Below, in pieces: positions 1 through 12,970 of a DNA stretch of 64,000 bases (positions within the stretch are counted from its first letter, which is position 1; each line of letters starts with the position of its first letter). This DNA is from Phoronis australis (lineage: Eukaryota > Phoronida > Phoronidae), in the NCBI GenBank assembly GCA_002633005.1, contig NMRA01000171.1:478669-542668 (forward strand), given 5' to 3'. The position numbers were made by a program, and so were the translations under genes. The notes below the pieces were generated by a model. It ran no database searches. It was not told the DNA's origin and saw nothing but the letters and a program-made list of their open reading frames with translations.

Positions 1-2080
1 CCCCCCCTTGCTGAAAACGTAGATCCGCCACTGGACTTCAATAGCCGATAGTATCTTTGGTAGCTGTATCGCGGCTAGAAAATTCAGGCCAACATCTCAC
101 GTAACCTCACGAAGTCTTGCTTTTTAGCGAGACCCCAGCGCAAGTCCTAGCATTACTGGGGACTTCTCTTGTGATCAATCACTGATACAGTCTCGAACTC
201 ATATTTCAGTTGGATTTGAGCTCTAAAAACATTGTCCTTCAAGTCGGTTGTTTGTGTTGACGTCTTCACATGGGCTGCGCTCAGTAGACGTAAGAAATTC
301 GCGAAAATGCGCATTCACATAAGGCTTCACGCGGCGGTGTCCTGTACCACGTGTTGAGATGCGAAGAAGTACGTGATCACACGTAGATTTCCTCATCAGT
401 GTCTCGAGTTCACAGAACGGGCACCTGTACCTAAGATACTATAATACAATGAGATAAATATAACTAGTATATGTAGCTCATTGCTATAATATGTTTGTTT
501 GTACTTGTCACCAGGTGGCGAGCTTGTTCGACTAAGTCTGGTCCATATTTAGCTCCATGGCATAGGAGTATGTTCTTTGTTGTCGGCTTACGAAGAACGG
601 CAAAACAACATGTCGTGGAAATCGACAAAATTTGAGTCCGCTTGGGCAAAGAATCGTTTTAAATCGAGATTAAAAGCTTTTGAAATTTTAGATAGAAAGC
701 CTGTCATGATTAGGGAAAATGTGACTTAGCATGTGCCAGATGCAATGAAGAACAATAAATAATTTTCAAAACAGATAATTCATTGGGTAGTTCCAACATG
801 TAACTAAAGCTAATAATTCCAGTCACTCAAGAGAAGGAAACATGTAAACACACCAGACGGACATATTAGTTTCCGTAAGTCACAAACAATAGGGGCACTT
901 GCAATGTAGATCAACAATAGAGAGAATGAAACAGAAAAAGTGTCTGCAGTTGATAAAAGCATGCAGTAGGCTTCAAGATGCGTGTGGATAAACCATATAC
1001 TGTAATCGATTATCTATGGTTAAAAATCCCAACCTGGAAGACATTCACTTTCATTAAGCTTCAGAAATATGTTGTATTTCTTTTTTTTACTTAAACAGGA
1101 TCTAAAGTGAATTTACAATTTGAATGTTGCACTATGAATGTGGATGAGATCGTGATTTAGAAAAGACACCGACCGAGACACGCGGTTATAAACCCTTCTT
1201 TAGTCAGAAAATATTCAAACTACGAATGGTTATAAGTATGGTCTTGTCCGTCAGTCACAATAGGGGTCTGTTTCGTGAAACGACTTAAAACTAAGTCTGA
1301 AATTTGGTCCAAACGCTCCACACAACTAATTCTAAAAAATATTGAAATCTCAGTTCAGTAAAAATTCACAGTGCTACTTAAACTGAGGTAATGTCTATAA
1401 ATTGTTTACTGTGATGCACTCGTAATTACGTGGCTAAACCTTCTCCCAGCAATTATGTAGTGGGGGCGTAAGAGCATCAGGCTCAAATCACTTTCATGAA
1501 ACGGACCCCAGGTATGATTTCTAGGCTTAGAATGAACACTTCGCTATTATCAGAGCAGCCAATGAGGTCGTGTAAGTACTTGTCACGGCGTGTCACTTTA
1601 ATCGCCGTGCATGATCTCGAGAAATGACGAACTGTCAGTTCTTTACATGATCAAAATATCTTCTCATTTGATTAAGGACCGAATTAAGACCAGTTTTATT
1701 GTGGTAAGTGCCGTGGTTCGTTGGAGTGAAAACCGGTTTATTGTATCTTTAACACATGATCATCAGTAAACCCTAAAACATCTGGCCAAATACCTTCAAA
1801 CTGCAAGGTAGTATTCACCCCACTGTCATATGTGCTAGTAAAATAAGCACCCAATTTTCGACGAACATAGGAGTACAATGGTAACCAACTACTGCAGTTG
1901 CGGTGTCTGTTTGAATAATGTTGCTCATGTCTTAGACGATGTTAGCGACATCTCCCAGGCACACTAGCTGCTGCTGAACGAAGTAGTAAATGAACATGCC
2001 CCTTAGGCTTAAATAACCGAAATAGTTATGAAAATGAAAGGAGTCAGCCTACGGACATATTTCTCAGACAGATGTAGCTA
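1..2080. other. Intergenic, no gene recognised
   Basis: No coding exon or family-level similarity is visible here. The first 35 bases, ending in a run like GATCCGCCACTGG, resemble the tail of the repeat seen again near 12950, so the window probably opens inside a dispersed repeat copy. The remainder is AT-rich, with only short open frames lacking composition or motif support. Confidence 0.5.
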
Positions 2081-3300
2081 AGGCCCCAACTACAAAAAAT
2101 TCTGGCAAATAATGAAAGCTTTCTTCTCAAAAAAGAGCCATACAACCGACAACACGATATAGTCTCCCACTAAAATCAAACTATTTCCAACCAAACAAAA
2201 GTATGCTCAGTCTTCAATGACTTGTTCAGCAACGTAACCAAAGACTTAGAAGACCCCACCAAAGAGAACCACCCTAGCCTCCGTGTTATTTCTAATATGG
2301 CAATAGGCACAGATGACTTAAAATTCATTTTCAAAAAGTATATGTAAAATCAGTATCGGATTACATTAGCTCGCTAAGCACTCACACTCCCTTCTAATTT
2401 CCAGACTTAAAGCTAACAGTGCCATAGTTCTTAGGAATTGTCTCTCCAGCACTAACAACAAGTAAGACTGGGCCAACACTCCAGTGAATGGGGCCAAGAA
2501 AACAAAGGGGTATCTCAAGGATTCGTCCTGAGACTCTTCAAGTTCTCTTCAAGATCTTCTTTTTGTGAAAAAAATCTACACTGGTCAACTACGCAGACGA
2601 CAACACCCTCCATTTCTCTGACAACAACCCACTCGCTGTAACTGAAAGAAAATCACTCATCAACTGGTTCGCTGTCAATGGCATGCAAGCAGATCGTGAC
2701 AAATTCCAAGCAATCTGCACATTCTGTACTTAATGAATCCCTCTCCATTGGAAACTGCAAAATATCGAAAGCTAAACTCCTACCTAGGAATAGCGGTCGA
2801 TATTATCTAACCTTTGCCCTACCATATTTCGGACATTTGGAAAAAAGTCTCACGACAAATAAACGTTCTAAATAGAATCGAACACCACCACTCCCTTCAT
2901 CCTTTCAGACTTCAACTATTGTCCCTTTCATGGCGTTTTTGTTCCAAAGAAAAAGATTAAACTTAAAAAACTACAACTCAGAGCCCTCTGTTTTGTCTAC
3001 CGATGACGATACTTCGTACGAACAACTATTCTCACTAGCTAACAAACCACTAATTCATTTACACAGACTTCGTCTTATTACAATAAGAGTATTTAAAATT
3101 CTTTATGGATAATCACCTAAGACACTTCATTCACTAATAAAGAAACAAGAAAACAACCATTCTTTTCGCTACAACAACCTTTTAGATATTCTTCAAGTTA
3201 AATCTGTCAAACACGCCGGTAAAAAATCCTTTCGCTTCGAGGCTGCTCGGGCCTGGAACATACCGAACGAGTTGCGTCCAACACTGTTAGTGTTTTCCGT
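2080..3300 (+). pseudogene. Decayed non-LTR retrotransposon reverse transcriptase
   Basis: Translated in shifting frames, this stretch reads like the 3' half of a CR1/L2/jockey-type LINE reverse transcriptase. Near 2595 is the catalytic box VNYADDNTLHF (YADD), followed by SLINWFAVNGMQADRDKFQAI, typical of the region after the active site. Further on are a DTSYEQLF...VFKILYG stretch (about 3015-3108) and a KSFRFEAAR segment near 3230, which belong to the conserved C-terminal region of these proteins. Several frameshifts and in-frame stops separate the blocks, so it is inactive. The upstream part (about 2150-2480) gives weaker matches to the fingers region. Assignment to LINEs is firm from the YADD context; the clade is uncertain. 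Confidence 0.75.
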
Positions 3301-4218
3301 GGACTGATACGGACTTGGACGGGCCCCGAATGCAGCTGCTCTCTTTGCAAACACTCCAGGTTATGTTGTAAATAGCGTTTCTGTACAAATTTCTGTAGGC
3401 CTACAAGTAGTAATTTCTCTAGAATGTAGCATTTCATTTGTATCTGTCTTTGTTTATATTTATTTTTTGTGGGTCTAGACTCTAGTGATTATGACCATTT
3501 AACTTTTATTTACACTTATATCTCGGTGTTATTCTCCACCTTTAGCTTAAGCTCCATTTTCCATGTTCTGTTAAATTTGATGTCATAGTAGCCCAACTGG
3601 CTAATCATCTGACTGTTAACTTGTTCTGCGAACGACGAAGATTCTTGACTTCTTGATTCTTGAATCGATCAGACATCCCCATGGATGCAAGTTGGTTGCA
3701 AGGTTGGCGTAATCATGAATTAGTTCATAGTCTTTTAATTTTGGATATCCCACTGCGTACAACACCTCTCCCAGGACCAAATTTGATAAAGCGGCAAGTG
3801 GCCAAAACACATCGGTAGAGAACCTGTTACCAGAGCTTAGTCTTCTGCCATGCTTGGCGTTGCGGGGACTTCGCGACGGTAACTATGGTAGGCGTGGCCT
3901 AACTGTATTTGTCAGAACTATTCATTGGGAAGTGAAATTACGTACGGAAATGTAGTTTTCAATAATTGGTAATTCTAAAACATATTAGACCAAGACTGGT
4001 CGCTAACCGAAGCGACGTCTTTCAGGAAAATGCCACAACGGAACTTTACGAAGCTATTCCGGCTGTTTCCGATACTACACAGATTTTGTGACGTCAGACA
4101 GTTACTACACATTTCCGCTTCAAATTGAACACATGTTTTTATCTTAAATATTACTAGCTTTGTCCGACGTGGACTTAAATTGATAAAATAAGCATTGTGT
4201 TAATAGCGGTTGTAAGAT
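3300..4218. other. RCC1L upstream region
   Basis: This is non-coding sequence between the LINE remnant and the RCC1L start codon. No TATA element or other promoter motif stands out. The final few hundred bases presumably include the 5' UTR and promoter, but no transcription start can be assigned from sequence alone. Confidence 0.4.
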
Positions 4219-7200
4219 ATGACGATGTTGCAATCATTTCCATTTTGCTTTACCGTTACTTCTTATGTCAGACGTTTGGACTTGGTGCGTGATCTACTGA
4301 CGCGTCGAATTCCAGTGCGTTGGGGAAGCTCGAGTTACAAAAGAAAGATGCTACGTCGAGAGGAGAAGAAGAAACTGGTTTTCCAGTATGCTGGAATGAA
4401 TGAAAAGCAGGTTTCACGTGTTTATGTAATGGGAAATACAGTTACTGGAGCCCTTGGTGTGAGGACATTTTTGAGACCAGAAAACCAAAAAGCTAAGAAA
4501 GATGTGGAACACAAGCCTTACAAACTGTCATTCTTTGATGACAATCATCTACAGTGGGTTGATGCAGACTGTGGCTATGGTTTTACTGTTTTCGTGGTTA
4601 AAGATAAGAAAGCACAATCTGGGCACAAACTGATGGGTATGTTGTTTAGTCTTTACAAGTGTTGAATTACTTCAGGTTCACTAGCTAGGCCTCTAGAAGT
4701 ACTCACCAGTTAAAACACAGCTACTAAACTCTAAAGCTTCAGTAAAACCCAATCCAGGTGCCCATCCCTGACATCCTGATTGCTTGCTGAAAGACTGCCA
4801 GCAGGGTTCCCGCCAGCAGTATAAATAAAAGAAGCATCCGGGGAACCATAAAACTGACAAATCACAAGACACCACAGAAAGATAAAGGACGAATGATGTT
4901 GACGATTACAACACCAGAGTCAGAGAAGGTGACTGAAGCAGGGTGTGCAATACTCAGTAGATACTCATACACCATATTCACTCAGTCACCATTTTAGTAG
5001 TGAGCCTCTTTTTAGGTTTTGAAAACGATGCATTTTGTGCTTAAATACAGCCTAAAGCGTGATTTTTTTGCAAGCCTCGTTGTATTCATGTCTCGAAGGC
5101 ATGGTTTTTAAACCTTAAAAAGGCTCACTACTAAAATGGCAGCTCCATGAATAAGGTCTATAGTTAACTATCACATGACTTTCAGTTGTGAGATACTGTA
5201 TAAAGGCCTACATCGCTTGCTAATGGTAAATTGTTCTTTGTCCAATCGGTTTTGATGCTAGTGTTTAGTTCAGGGTTTGATACCGGGCTGGACTAAGAAC
5301 AACAAAAAATCATGTGGCAAAAGTAGGTGGCGGTCTGGTTGTGGTGGATCTAGAGCACAGGAATAGGGTCAATTAGGGCTAATTCCTGGACATGGGTAGC
5401 GTTGCAGAGGGCAAATTCGTCGATGCTGAGTGTTGAGATTTGAACCCAGGAGGCACTCTTGGTCCACAGAAGGGGGATGTGTGCTGTATCACGTGACTTA
5501 TCCTAAAGGCTTATTATCTCTCCTGAATGGGCAATTGCTCTTTGGCCGATTGGTTTGGATGCAAGACTTTGGTACTAGAGGTCACTGGTCCGATTCCTGG
5601 GTGAACCAAGCAAAAGTGAAGAGTTTTAAAAAGTACAGTAATTGGCCAGGCTGCCAGTTGTGTATGATTGATGGTGATAACACAGCTGTGAATCAATCTG
5701 GGTAAACAATTGCCAGTATAAGGGGAACGTGACTTGTGGTTCATGTGGAACAAAAGTTATATATTGTGTTTGCACGGGCGCTCGTGCTTAGGTTTTCATA
5801 ACTTTCAAATGACACTTATGTTGTTCGTTATGATTACTTGCATCACTGTCCTGTAAGAAAAACCAAACAATCAATCTAAACACAGTGCACTGGTGACACG
5901 GGCACGCGGCATTTTACAAATATTTCAACTCATCTACTAGTAGGAACATGGTCGGCGCAGTACTGAAATAAGTGGGGGGCTATAGTCTCTCCCCAGCCCC
6001 CTATGGTGTGCCATCCATGAGGAAGCATGCAGTTGGCTGGATGCTTAACATTAGGTCAATTTCCCAAAAGTGACCTTCCAAAATTCTCACGTCACCAAAT
6101 GCTGCCTCAAGACATGGAAACCTGGCATGCAGCAGTGCAAAAGTCATGACTTTTACGAATGGTGCAAAGTTGGCAACAGTCAAAATGGAAAAACGTGGGA
6201 CACCTGAATTGACCAGCGAACTGAGCACATTGTCTCTGCATGGGTCATGGACAGGACATTTCGATTTTTTGCTGAACATTATCGATTAATGTATACCTGT
6301 ACATAATATTTTGAGTATGTGCTCAGATGTGTGCAATGAATGGCAACCAGGGTTTAATTTGCAATGAAGAGAGTGAGTCGAAAGCAAAATTGAAATGTGT
6401 TCTGGATTGTTGTTTATAGGGGGCTTCTCTTCAGTCACTCATGGACATTCTGTCATCTCCACTCTTGTATCTCTCTTGGCCGCCTATGCAATTTTCTATT
6501 CATGTTTTTCATGTTTAATCGGAATGCTAACTTACTATATTAAAAAGAATCAAGATAAGCTCCAAATCAACAGTTTTCAAAGATGGCGCAGCAAGGGGCT
6601 CAAGTTATAATTGTATTTTTTGACGATGCGAAAACTTCATACTTTATGATATGTAATTGTATCGTTATTGTTTAAGATGCATGGGACTAACATGATTCAT
6701 TTTAGAAGCCTCAAATCTATGGGTCAGTTTTGAAGACCTATGGTAATAGTAATATTACTGAAGCAGTGCTCAATATACGTTACATTACTTAAAAGGATGT
6801 TATGGTCTTCACGGCCAGAAAATGCATTTTTGAGGTTGTTGGTCTTTTAGTTTTGACTAGAGCTATAAAACAACAGAATCTGTTTTTTTGTCATTTTTGT
6901 ACAAATCCCCTGTTCTCAGCATTGTCTGCCATTTCATTCACTGAAATCGAGGCTGATGACTTTAGCAGATAAATACGTTTAAATACTCTTCTAATTATTG
7001 AGTTAGGTTTAGCTCCATCAGGAGAGTCATTATTTAATTCATAATGTATCTCTGTTATCACCTTTCTTGCCTTTAGGTACTGGAATCAACACCGAGTCAC
7101 AGCTTGGGTATCAAGAGTATCCTGTCAACTCGGGTAGAGTCCTCGATTTGCTCATTCAGCCAGCAGCAATCAACATACCCTTCCAGCATTCAGACAGTGC

Positions 7201-8065
7201 CCTAATTGACAGCATCTCTTGTGGTCGAGCCCATACCGTTGTGAGCACCACCGAAGGAGTCTTTACTCTAGGAAGCAATGCTTATGGCCAGTGTGGTCGG
7301 CCCATTGTTGATGGAGAAGATTATAGTGGAAATGCTGTAGTCAATCACCTGACCATTGATGATGTCACTCGGGTTGTTTGTGGTCAGGATCACACGTTGT
7401 TTTTGAACAAGTTTGGTCAGGTGTACAGTTGTGGGCTTGGTGCTGATGGACAAACGGGTGTTGGTCACTACAAATGTGCAGAGACACCCACGCATGTCAT
7501 GGGTGATATTGAGAATGAAGTGATCACAGATGTGGCAAGCTTTTCAGATACCGTGTTAGCTGTGTCGGACAAAGGAGATGTATTTGGATGGGGAAATTCT
7601 GAATACAATCAACTCGGTTGTGTCACTGACTCACCACAGATTCATACACCAAAGTATCTTCCTTTTAAACGTGTTGGTAAAGTGGTCAAGGTTGCTGCTG
7701 GTGGTACTTTGTGCGCTTTGCTCAACGACCAAGGACAAGTTTTTGTCTGGGGTTACGGCATATTGGGCAAAGGTCCCAATTTGGAGGAGACCGATGTCCC
7801 AAGGCACATTCCTGAAACTCTGTTTGGTTGCAATGAACTCAATCCTGATGTGAGTGTTACGGACATTCAGTGTGGCATTAGTCACTTCAGTGCCATTACT
7901 AATAAAGGTGATTTATATACGTGGGGTAAAAACAAAGGTATGTGCTTGGGTCTTGGAATGGACAAGGATCAATATTTTCCTTTTAAAGTCTCGACTCCTG
8001 CGTTGGTCGAGAAAGTGTGTTGTGGTGTCGACCATACAGTTGCACTTTGCAAGTCTTTCATTTAA
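4219..8065 (+). CDS. RCC1L: RCC1-like G exchanging factor-like protein, mitochondrial (two exons)
   Basis: Exon 1 is 4219-4636 and exon 2 is 7077-8065. The junction G|GTATGT...CTTTAG|GT rebuilds a glycine codon and gives 468 residues plus stop, close to the human length of about 464. The N-terminus is rich in arginine and hydroxyl residues and lacks acids (SSSYKRKMLRR near residue 40), as expected of a mitochondrial presequence. The body is a seven-blade RCC1 propeller: repeated CGxxHT/S and WG motifs include SCGRAHTVV, VVCGQDHTLFL, FGWGNSEYNQL, VFVWGYGILGKGPNLEE and CCGVDHTVALCKSFI. The GYGILGKGPNL stretch and the C-terminal KSFI are characteristic of RCC1L (WBSCR16). Known members act in the mitochondrial matrix or inner membrane in mitoribosome assembly and as an OPA1 exchange factor. 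Intron 1 (2440 bp) holds a small MITE and other repeats. Intact and probably functional. Confidence 0.93.
4989..5139. mobile_element. MITE with about 30-bp inverted ends in RCC1L intron 1
   Basis: The left end reads CCATTTTAGTAGTGAGCC and the right end is its exact reverse complement. The similarity continues inward through TTTTTAGGTTT / AAACCTTAAAAAGG. The 151-bp unit has no coding capacity. Immediate flanks do not show a convincing target duplication. The structure is that of a miniature inverted-repeat transposable element. Confidence 0.65.
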
Positions 8066-8201
8066 ATTTTCAGGAAAAGAGGGAATGGCTCAACACTGTG
8101 TATTTCAAAGTAACTGATTTATTTGTGTTAAAAACTCTTGTTTTAAGCAACTTTTGAGATTTTTCATGAAAATATATAAGTCTATCTTTTGATAGCCTGT
8201 C

Positions 8202-8207
8202 ATTAAA
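8202..8207 (+). promoter_or_regulatory. Possible RCC1L poly(A) signal (ATTAAA)
   Basis: ATTAAA lies 137 bp after the RCC1L stop codon. It is the commonest variant of AATAAA, and no canonical AATAAA is seen closer. The assignment rests on position only. Confidence 0.35.
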
Positions 8208-10110
8208 AAATGGAACATTCTAAAAACAGTTTCTTAAAGCGTATTAGAGAACAATGCATCAAGCATGTCATGGTAAATCTTCACATATTTAGCGTACACT
8301 ATGGCAGACAAGTAAAATATTGTTTTGTCAGGAAGATTTTACGACTATTACTAGTATTTTCATTGCTTGAAGCAAAGTAAACAGCCTTTGAAAACTGGAA
8401 AATTACAAATCTCAGCAATTATGTTTGTGAAAAGTAAGGAAGAATTACTAATTGTATGTGAAAGGTTAATATGAATCTGATCCCTTATATCTGAGATATG
8501 ATGTAACAAAGGTGACCAAATTCGGAATCTCTTTAGGTTCCTTCGTAACTGTAAAATTGTTCCTGTATTCGTGTTGTGCCGAGTATAAACCGACATTCAA
8601 ACTATTAATGTGATTTTCAATCTTGTTTTCTTTATTCGTAACATCTCACCAATTTGTGACACAATATGGCCGACAAGTGAAATTTTTTCCACAAGGTGTA
8701 AGTAGCACCAAATAAAGGCTATACCATTTGAGAGTTCTACACCCTCGCTACCATCAGGTAATGATAATGAGAAATTTTGGGCATTCATAATATTGTTAGA
8801 AGCCTTTGAAAAAAAGACCGATTTTGTTTTTGTCCAAAATTGGTGAGATTTTAGTTGCTTAATCTGAACAGACTTGCCACATTTATATAAAAAATGACAA
8901 AAACATGGCACGAAATCGGAAAGCGATACCAGAAAATGGGAAATGGCAGCAAAGTCGAGTGCCTCATTGCAGCAATTTCCTACTCAAGTGCTTTCATTTT
9001 CTGAAGTTAAAAAAAATGAAGATAATATCAAATATGGTGAATTTAGCATCAGTCTTTCTTCACTAACTGGAAAAACACTTCTTATTTTGTTGAGACAAAA
9101 GTACCAATTTGTAGTTATGAAACAGAAAGTTAACCTTTGAAAATTGCTTTGACCATCCTTTATTTTGAGTGCTTGTGTTTTCAGGTTCACATACTCAAAA
9201 GTCAAATTACTTCAAAACACGGCTATGAGCAGGTAAACGTTGATATTTTTTACGTTTTCATTTTCCTCAATATCCCTTATTTCTTGTTTAAATTGGACGC
9301 TGTTTACCAAATCCAACAAAAGGCAGTGCACTTTTAATTGCATTCCATTCACTAATCATGTTATTTTGACCTATAGTTCCGAAATATACTCTTTCTCAAC
9401 AGTTACAAGTCTTTCTTTAGTTTTGTACTTTTTGGTGTTTCTCTTATTTTGCTTACGGCTCAGTAACTTAGTTTTGACTTATGATCACAATATAATTGAT
9501 GCGCACTGTACTAAGGATATCTCAAACCTTATTCACAAAAATTGGCCGTTTTTACAATATTTCGCGTATGCCTAAAAAATATCTTATCTTCGTTCTCGAG
9601 GCGCGCCTGTACAAAGGACAAACACCTGGGCTTTATAATTGAAATTAAGGGGCATGTGCCTTTATGAAAAATGCATTGTTTCTGATCTAGGTGCCTGGGC
9701 CTGATTTCGCGTCCGTATACCATGCCCAGCTTTAGCATCCAAACTGTCTCTTTAAATTCTCTTGGGCGTTCCTGCACCCTATAAACAATTAAAATTTCCG
9801 GTCACTTAAAACACCACATTTTCCTGAATGCTCAAACTTCCAAGGATCGGCATCCGGCAGTCATCATCTTATGAACGCCAACAACGTTGAAAATCGCCTA
9901 TCCTACCACCTTGTAGTACAGAAATTTATCCCCCATTGAGTCTTGATGTATGGTGGTTTTTGGGAACGACTGATCGGGCTCACCATGACAACTATTAAGA
10001 AAGTACTCTATGCACACAGCTTCATTTTGTAGAGACGCGTACTCTACTCATTGAATGTGAATGTCTGCTTGATGACAGACCGATCACATTTCAGTCAAGT
10101 GACCTTAAGT
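8208..10110. other. Intergenic, no gene recognised
   Basis: AT-rich sequence with short open frames on both strands, none carrying a recognisable domain, splice-compatible pair or codon bias. The block at about 9590-9790 is more GC-rich and may be an old repeat, but no ends are visible. Confidence 0.4.
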
Positions 10111-10119
10111 ATCCTGATT

Positions 10120-10377
10120 CATGCGCGCACCCAGGGGGGGGTACTCGGGGTGCTCGAACGAGCCCCCATTTGGCGAAGTGGGCAAAAGGGTCCGCCTCAG
10201 AGCGACAAAAAGTCCGAGAAAATGTGGCATAAGTCCATTAAACATGCGCAAACGCACGCGCAATCCACAGTGGTGCTCCCGTTTTTTTTTTATTTAGTCC
10301 GACCGCTGTTTTGTTACCAAAAGGTCCACAAAGTCAGGAATTCGAGAACCCCATATTGAAGGCTGGGTGCGCGCATG
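10120..10377. mobile_element. MITE copy 1, CATGCGCGCACCCAG ends, 5-bp TSD TGATT
   Basis: The element begins CATGCGCGCACCCAG and ends CTGGGTGCGCGCATG, a perfect 15-bp terminal inverted repeat. TGATT precedes the left end (10115-10119) and follows the right end (10378-10382), a 5-bp target-site duplication. The 258-bp interior contains a T-run and no reading frame of interest. It shares its body with the copy at 17071, including motifs near TTTGGCGAAGTGGGCAAAA and CCAAAAGGTCCACAA. Confidence 0.85.
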
Positions 10378-10469
10378 TGATTCGCTCACTCCTGCTCACC
10401 TGTATGGGCGCCCTCTCAGTTGTGTGGCGTTCGCCTTAGTGGATGATGACGAAATCACCGACACCGATT

Positions 10470-10800
10470 TTGGAGCATCTGCAGCAGTGCAACTACGATA
10501 TGTAAGACGTTCCAACATTTTGCACTCTTTTACTCAGCGTTGGAAATCTGAGTACCCTTTTTACATCACTTCGAGGGTATGACGATGTCAAAACTGGCTG
10601 CTGACCAGCCAACATTACTTGTGGTGGCGTTGTCCTCATCCGTGATGATAATACCTCGTGTGTCTTGTGGCAGATCGGAAAGGTGGAACAACTACATGGG
10701 ATTGGACATGTGACATCTGCAGTCCTTAAAACCAAACAAGAATTGACTAACCGATCTGTCCAGAAACTCTATCCCTTAGAAACCTCGGTATGAATTTTTA
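10470..10800 (+). pseudogene. BEL/Pao-type LTR retrotransposon relic (integrase C-terminal region)
   Basis: Frames spliced by at least two frameshifts give SFTQRWKSEY, VVLIRDDN, IGKVEQLHG, AVLKTKQELTNR and QKLYPLET in order. This is the pattern of the DUF5641 domain at the C-terminus of BEL/Pao polyproteins, here ending at a stop near 10796. No upstream integrase core, reverse transcriptase or LTR is visible. The MITE ending at 10377 lies just upstream. This is a short, dead fragment. Confidence 0.75.
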
Positions 10801-11890
10801 CACACGGACTTTACGTCGTTACTGGTTTCATTGCATGTCTTTATTGTATCTAATGTTTTATGAGTATTTTAATGATTTTACTTTTTTTGTAAAATGTCCC
10901 AACCCGTTAACTGGGCTTACCTCATTTTCATGGAATGCATTTACCTGGCGGGACAGTCCATTAGCATCTTTATTTGCATTTTTGAGGTTTCCTGAAACAC
11001 TGTCTCCGTTGGCTACACATAGTGCCATATTAAGTGGATCATTGATGCATAACTTCATTTCCTGCCACAGAACATCCCGGGCCCTTATTTTTCTGCTGGC
11101 CATTTTATTTCATTACCTTGTCATTTCGCTTTTCTTATTGGTGGCTTCTTTTCTAGTTCCTACTTTTGATTGGTCAATTGTCTTGCTTATGTACCTAGTT
11201 TGTGATGATTTTAGGTAGTTGAACTTTCCACCACTCATTGAAATAGTTGTATTGCCACTTGAAATTCTTAATACAAATGTCTATGTAAACTGAACCGATC
11301 GCGGGTATACCCCACAGATACAATGAGATAAAGTTTACATTTTTATTGCGCCTGGCGATCAGACAGAACAGATGTTTCTTAACATTCATATATAGTCTGG
11401 CAGCAAGAAAATCGATGAACCTTTTTAATGGATCAAAATTCTTTATTCACCTGTAAACATATCTATCTTCTAATCCAACCCGGAGTTACCAGCAACAGGC
11501 AGAAACAGCTGCCGTATCAAACACAGTCAACTTAGCTGTGTGTCTTGTCTCACCCAAAATCAAGTCTCCAATAGCCACCTTGTAAAGAAAGTGCAACTAA
11601 AGTACACTGAGAAATTAACAACGGTGAATATGGTCCAAACAACAGGCTATTGATGCTATTGCGTCTGTTCTCTAGGAAACGAACGTCGTGCAAGACCAGT
11701 TAAAAGCAAACTTGGCTTTTGAATGCTCTTTTATGTTGGTACCGTCGCACGCATTATGCACATTCGTCGCTTTGGGCTGTGATTGTTAAATGTATGCTTG
11801 CAAATTGTCCACTCTTCAGTTTTTTTTGCTTATTTGTGTATTTTTAGCTAACTCATGTGCGTTTTCTATTGAATTTGTTTTCAAAACTCC
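10800..11890. other. Non-coding sequence downstream of the BEL/Pao relic
   Basis: A 142-codon open frame (+) and an 81-codon frame (-) overlap here, but neither shows a known domain. Being directly 3' of the polyprotein end, part of this could be an eroded LTR; the matching 5' LTR is not in the window, so this cannot be tested by self-comparison. Confidence 0.35.
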
Positions 11891-12010
11891 CTTTCAGCTA
11901 TAGTGATATAGACCACAGATCTACGTCTACTTTCAACTATAGTGAACTGAAATAGATCTACGTCTACTTCGAACAACTGAAATAGATCACAGATATACGT
12001 CTACTTTATT
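11890..12010. repeat. Short tandem array of AGATCTACGTCTACTT units
   Basis: Three imperfect units share the core GATCTACGTCTACTT (third unit GATATACGTCTACTT), spaced about 40-60 bp, with flanking TATAGTGA and ACTGAAATAGATC segments also repeated. No coding potential. Confidence 0.6.
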
Positions 12011-12399
12011 GAAACCACTGCAGCTACAAAGAAAGTATCTTGCTTCGTCAGACATTTTGGCTTCCCATCTGCCAGTCACTCGACGCTTGACTCTCCTATT
12101 GAAAGTGGCAAACACGTGGCTCGAGAATCTCCATGACGCGAGGCACTTTCCTGGGATGTAATATGTCCGTTGGAAAGAGTGAAAGAGTCCATTAATCCCC
12201 TTTATTGCGAGTCTAAAAATAATGGAAATGCTTACTACTCCAAATGTACAAATCCAAACCCTATCAGTCGATTAGCGAAGGACAGTGGAATGCAAATAAA
12301 AAATTGCTGTAGGTTTTTCAAAAGTGGCGTTTATGCAGCTTGAACATCAATATATTATCATATGCCAACCCGCACAAACGAACGGGTGTTTGGCAGTGC

Positions 12400-12610
12400 T
12401 GTAGTGGGGCGTAGGCGAAGGTAGGCGCAGCCAACCACCTTTTTGCTTTTCAATGTAGCGCCTATCCACCGCAAGTTACGGTATAGTGGAACGAAAGCGC
12501 ATGTAGTTGTAACCAACCACCTTTTTACATTTTGTCGCAGAAACCACCTTTTTCATTTTGGCGTAGCGTCTACGCACCGTAAGTGACAGTAAGTGGGGTG
12601 TAGTATCGAT
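12400..12610. repeat. Tandem repeat with CCAACCACCTTTTT motif
   Basis: Two to three degenerate units contain AACCACCTTTTT followed by a GTAGCGCCTAC-like stretch and CACCGTAAGTGACGG-like stretch. The unit length is around 100 bp for the first pair, with a shorter third partial unit. Confidence 0.5.
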
Positions 12611-12739
12611 ACGATACCTTATGGCATCAATGCGCTACGCTGACAGCATTTGATGCCGAACATTTCGGCGCCCGTGATCACCAGGCATATGCTCTCTGAG
12701 TAATGGAATTTTTATTAATTTAAGATAAAAAACAGTTAT

Positions 12740-12970
12740 GGTGTTACACGTACCATAGGTGGATAAAGGGGGTGGCGAAGGCCCCCGAGGACACACCCCA
12801 CTGGCGACTAAAAGTCGCCGCCAGTTTCTGGGCGTTACACTCCTATTTTCCTTTATAATTGTACATGGACCCTCTTTAGTAACCGCTTGGAATGCACGCG
12901 GATCTTTGCCTTCAGATATGTGTGGTTTGACCCTCTTTCTCCGACACCCAAGATCCGCCACTGCAGACTC
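12740..12970. mobile_element. Dispersed repeat fragment
   Basis: A GC-rich block on the opposite strands of which open frames of 72 and 116 codons overlap. It ends AAGATCCGCCACTGC, and the window's first 35 bases end similarly (GTAGATCCGCCACTGG). The shared edge indicates two copies of one dispersed repeat. The frames are probably incidental to it. Confidence 0.45.

Noticed and set aside
10790-11218. 142-codon open frame, rich in hydrophobic residues
   Set aside because: No known domain, no splice partners, and an 81-codon frame overlaps on the other strand. It lies just downstream of a dead retrotransposon and may be LTR sequence.
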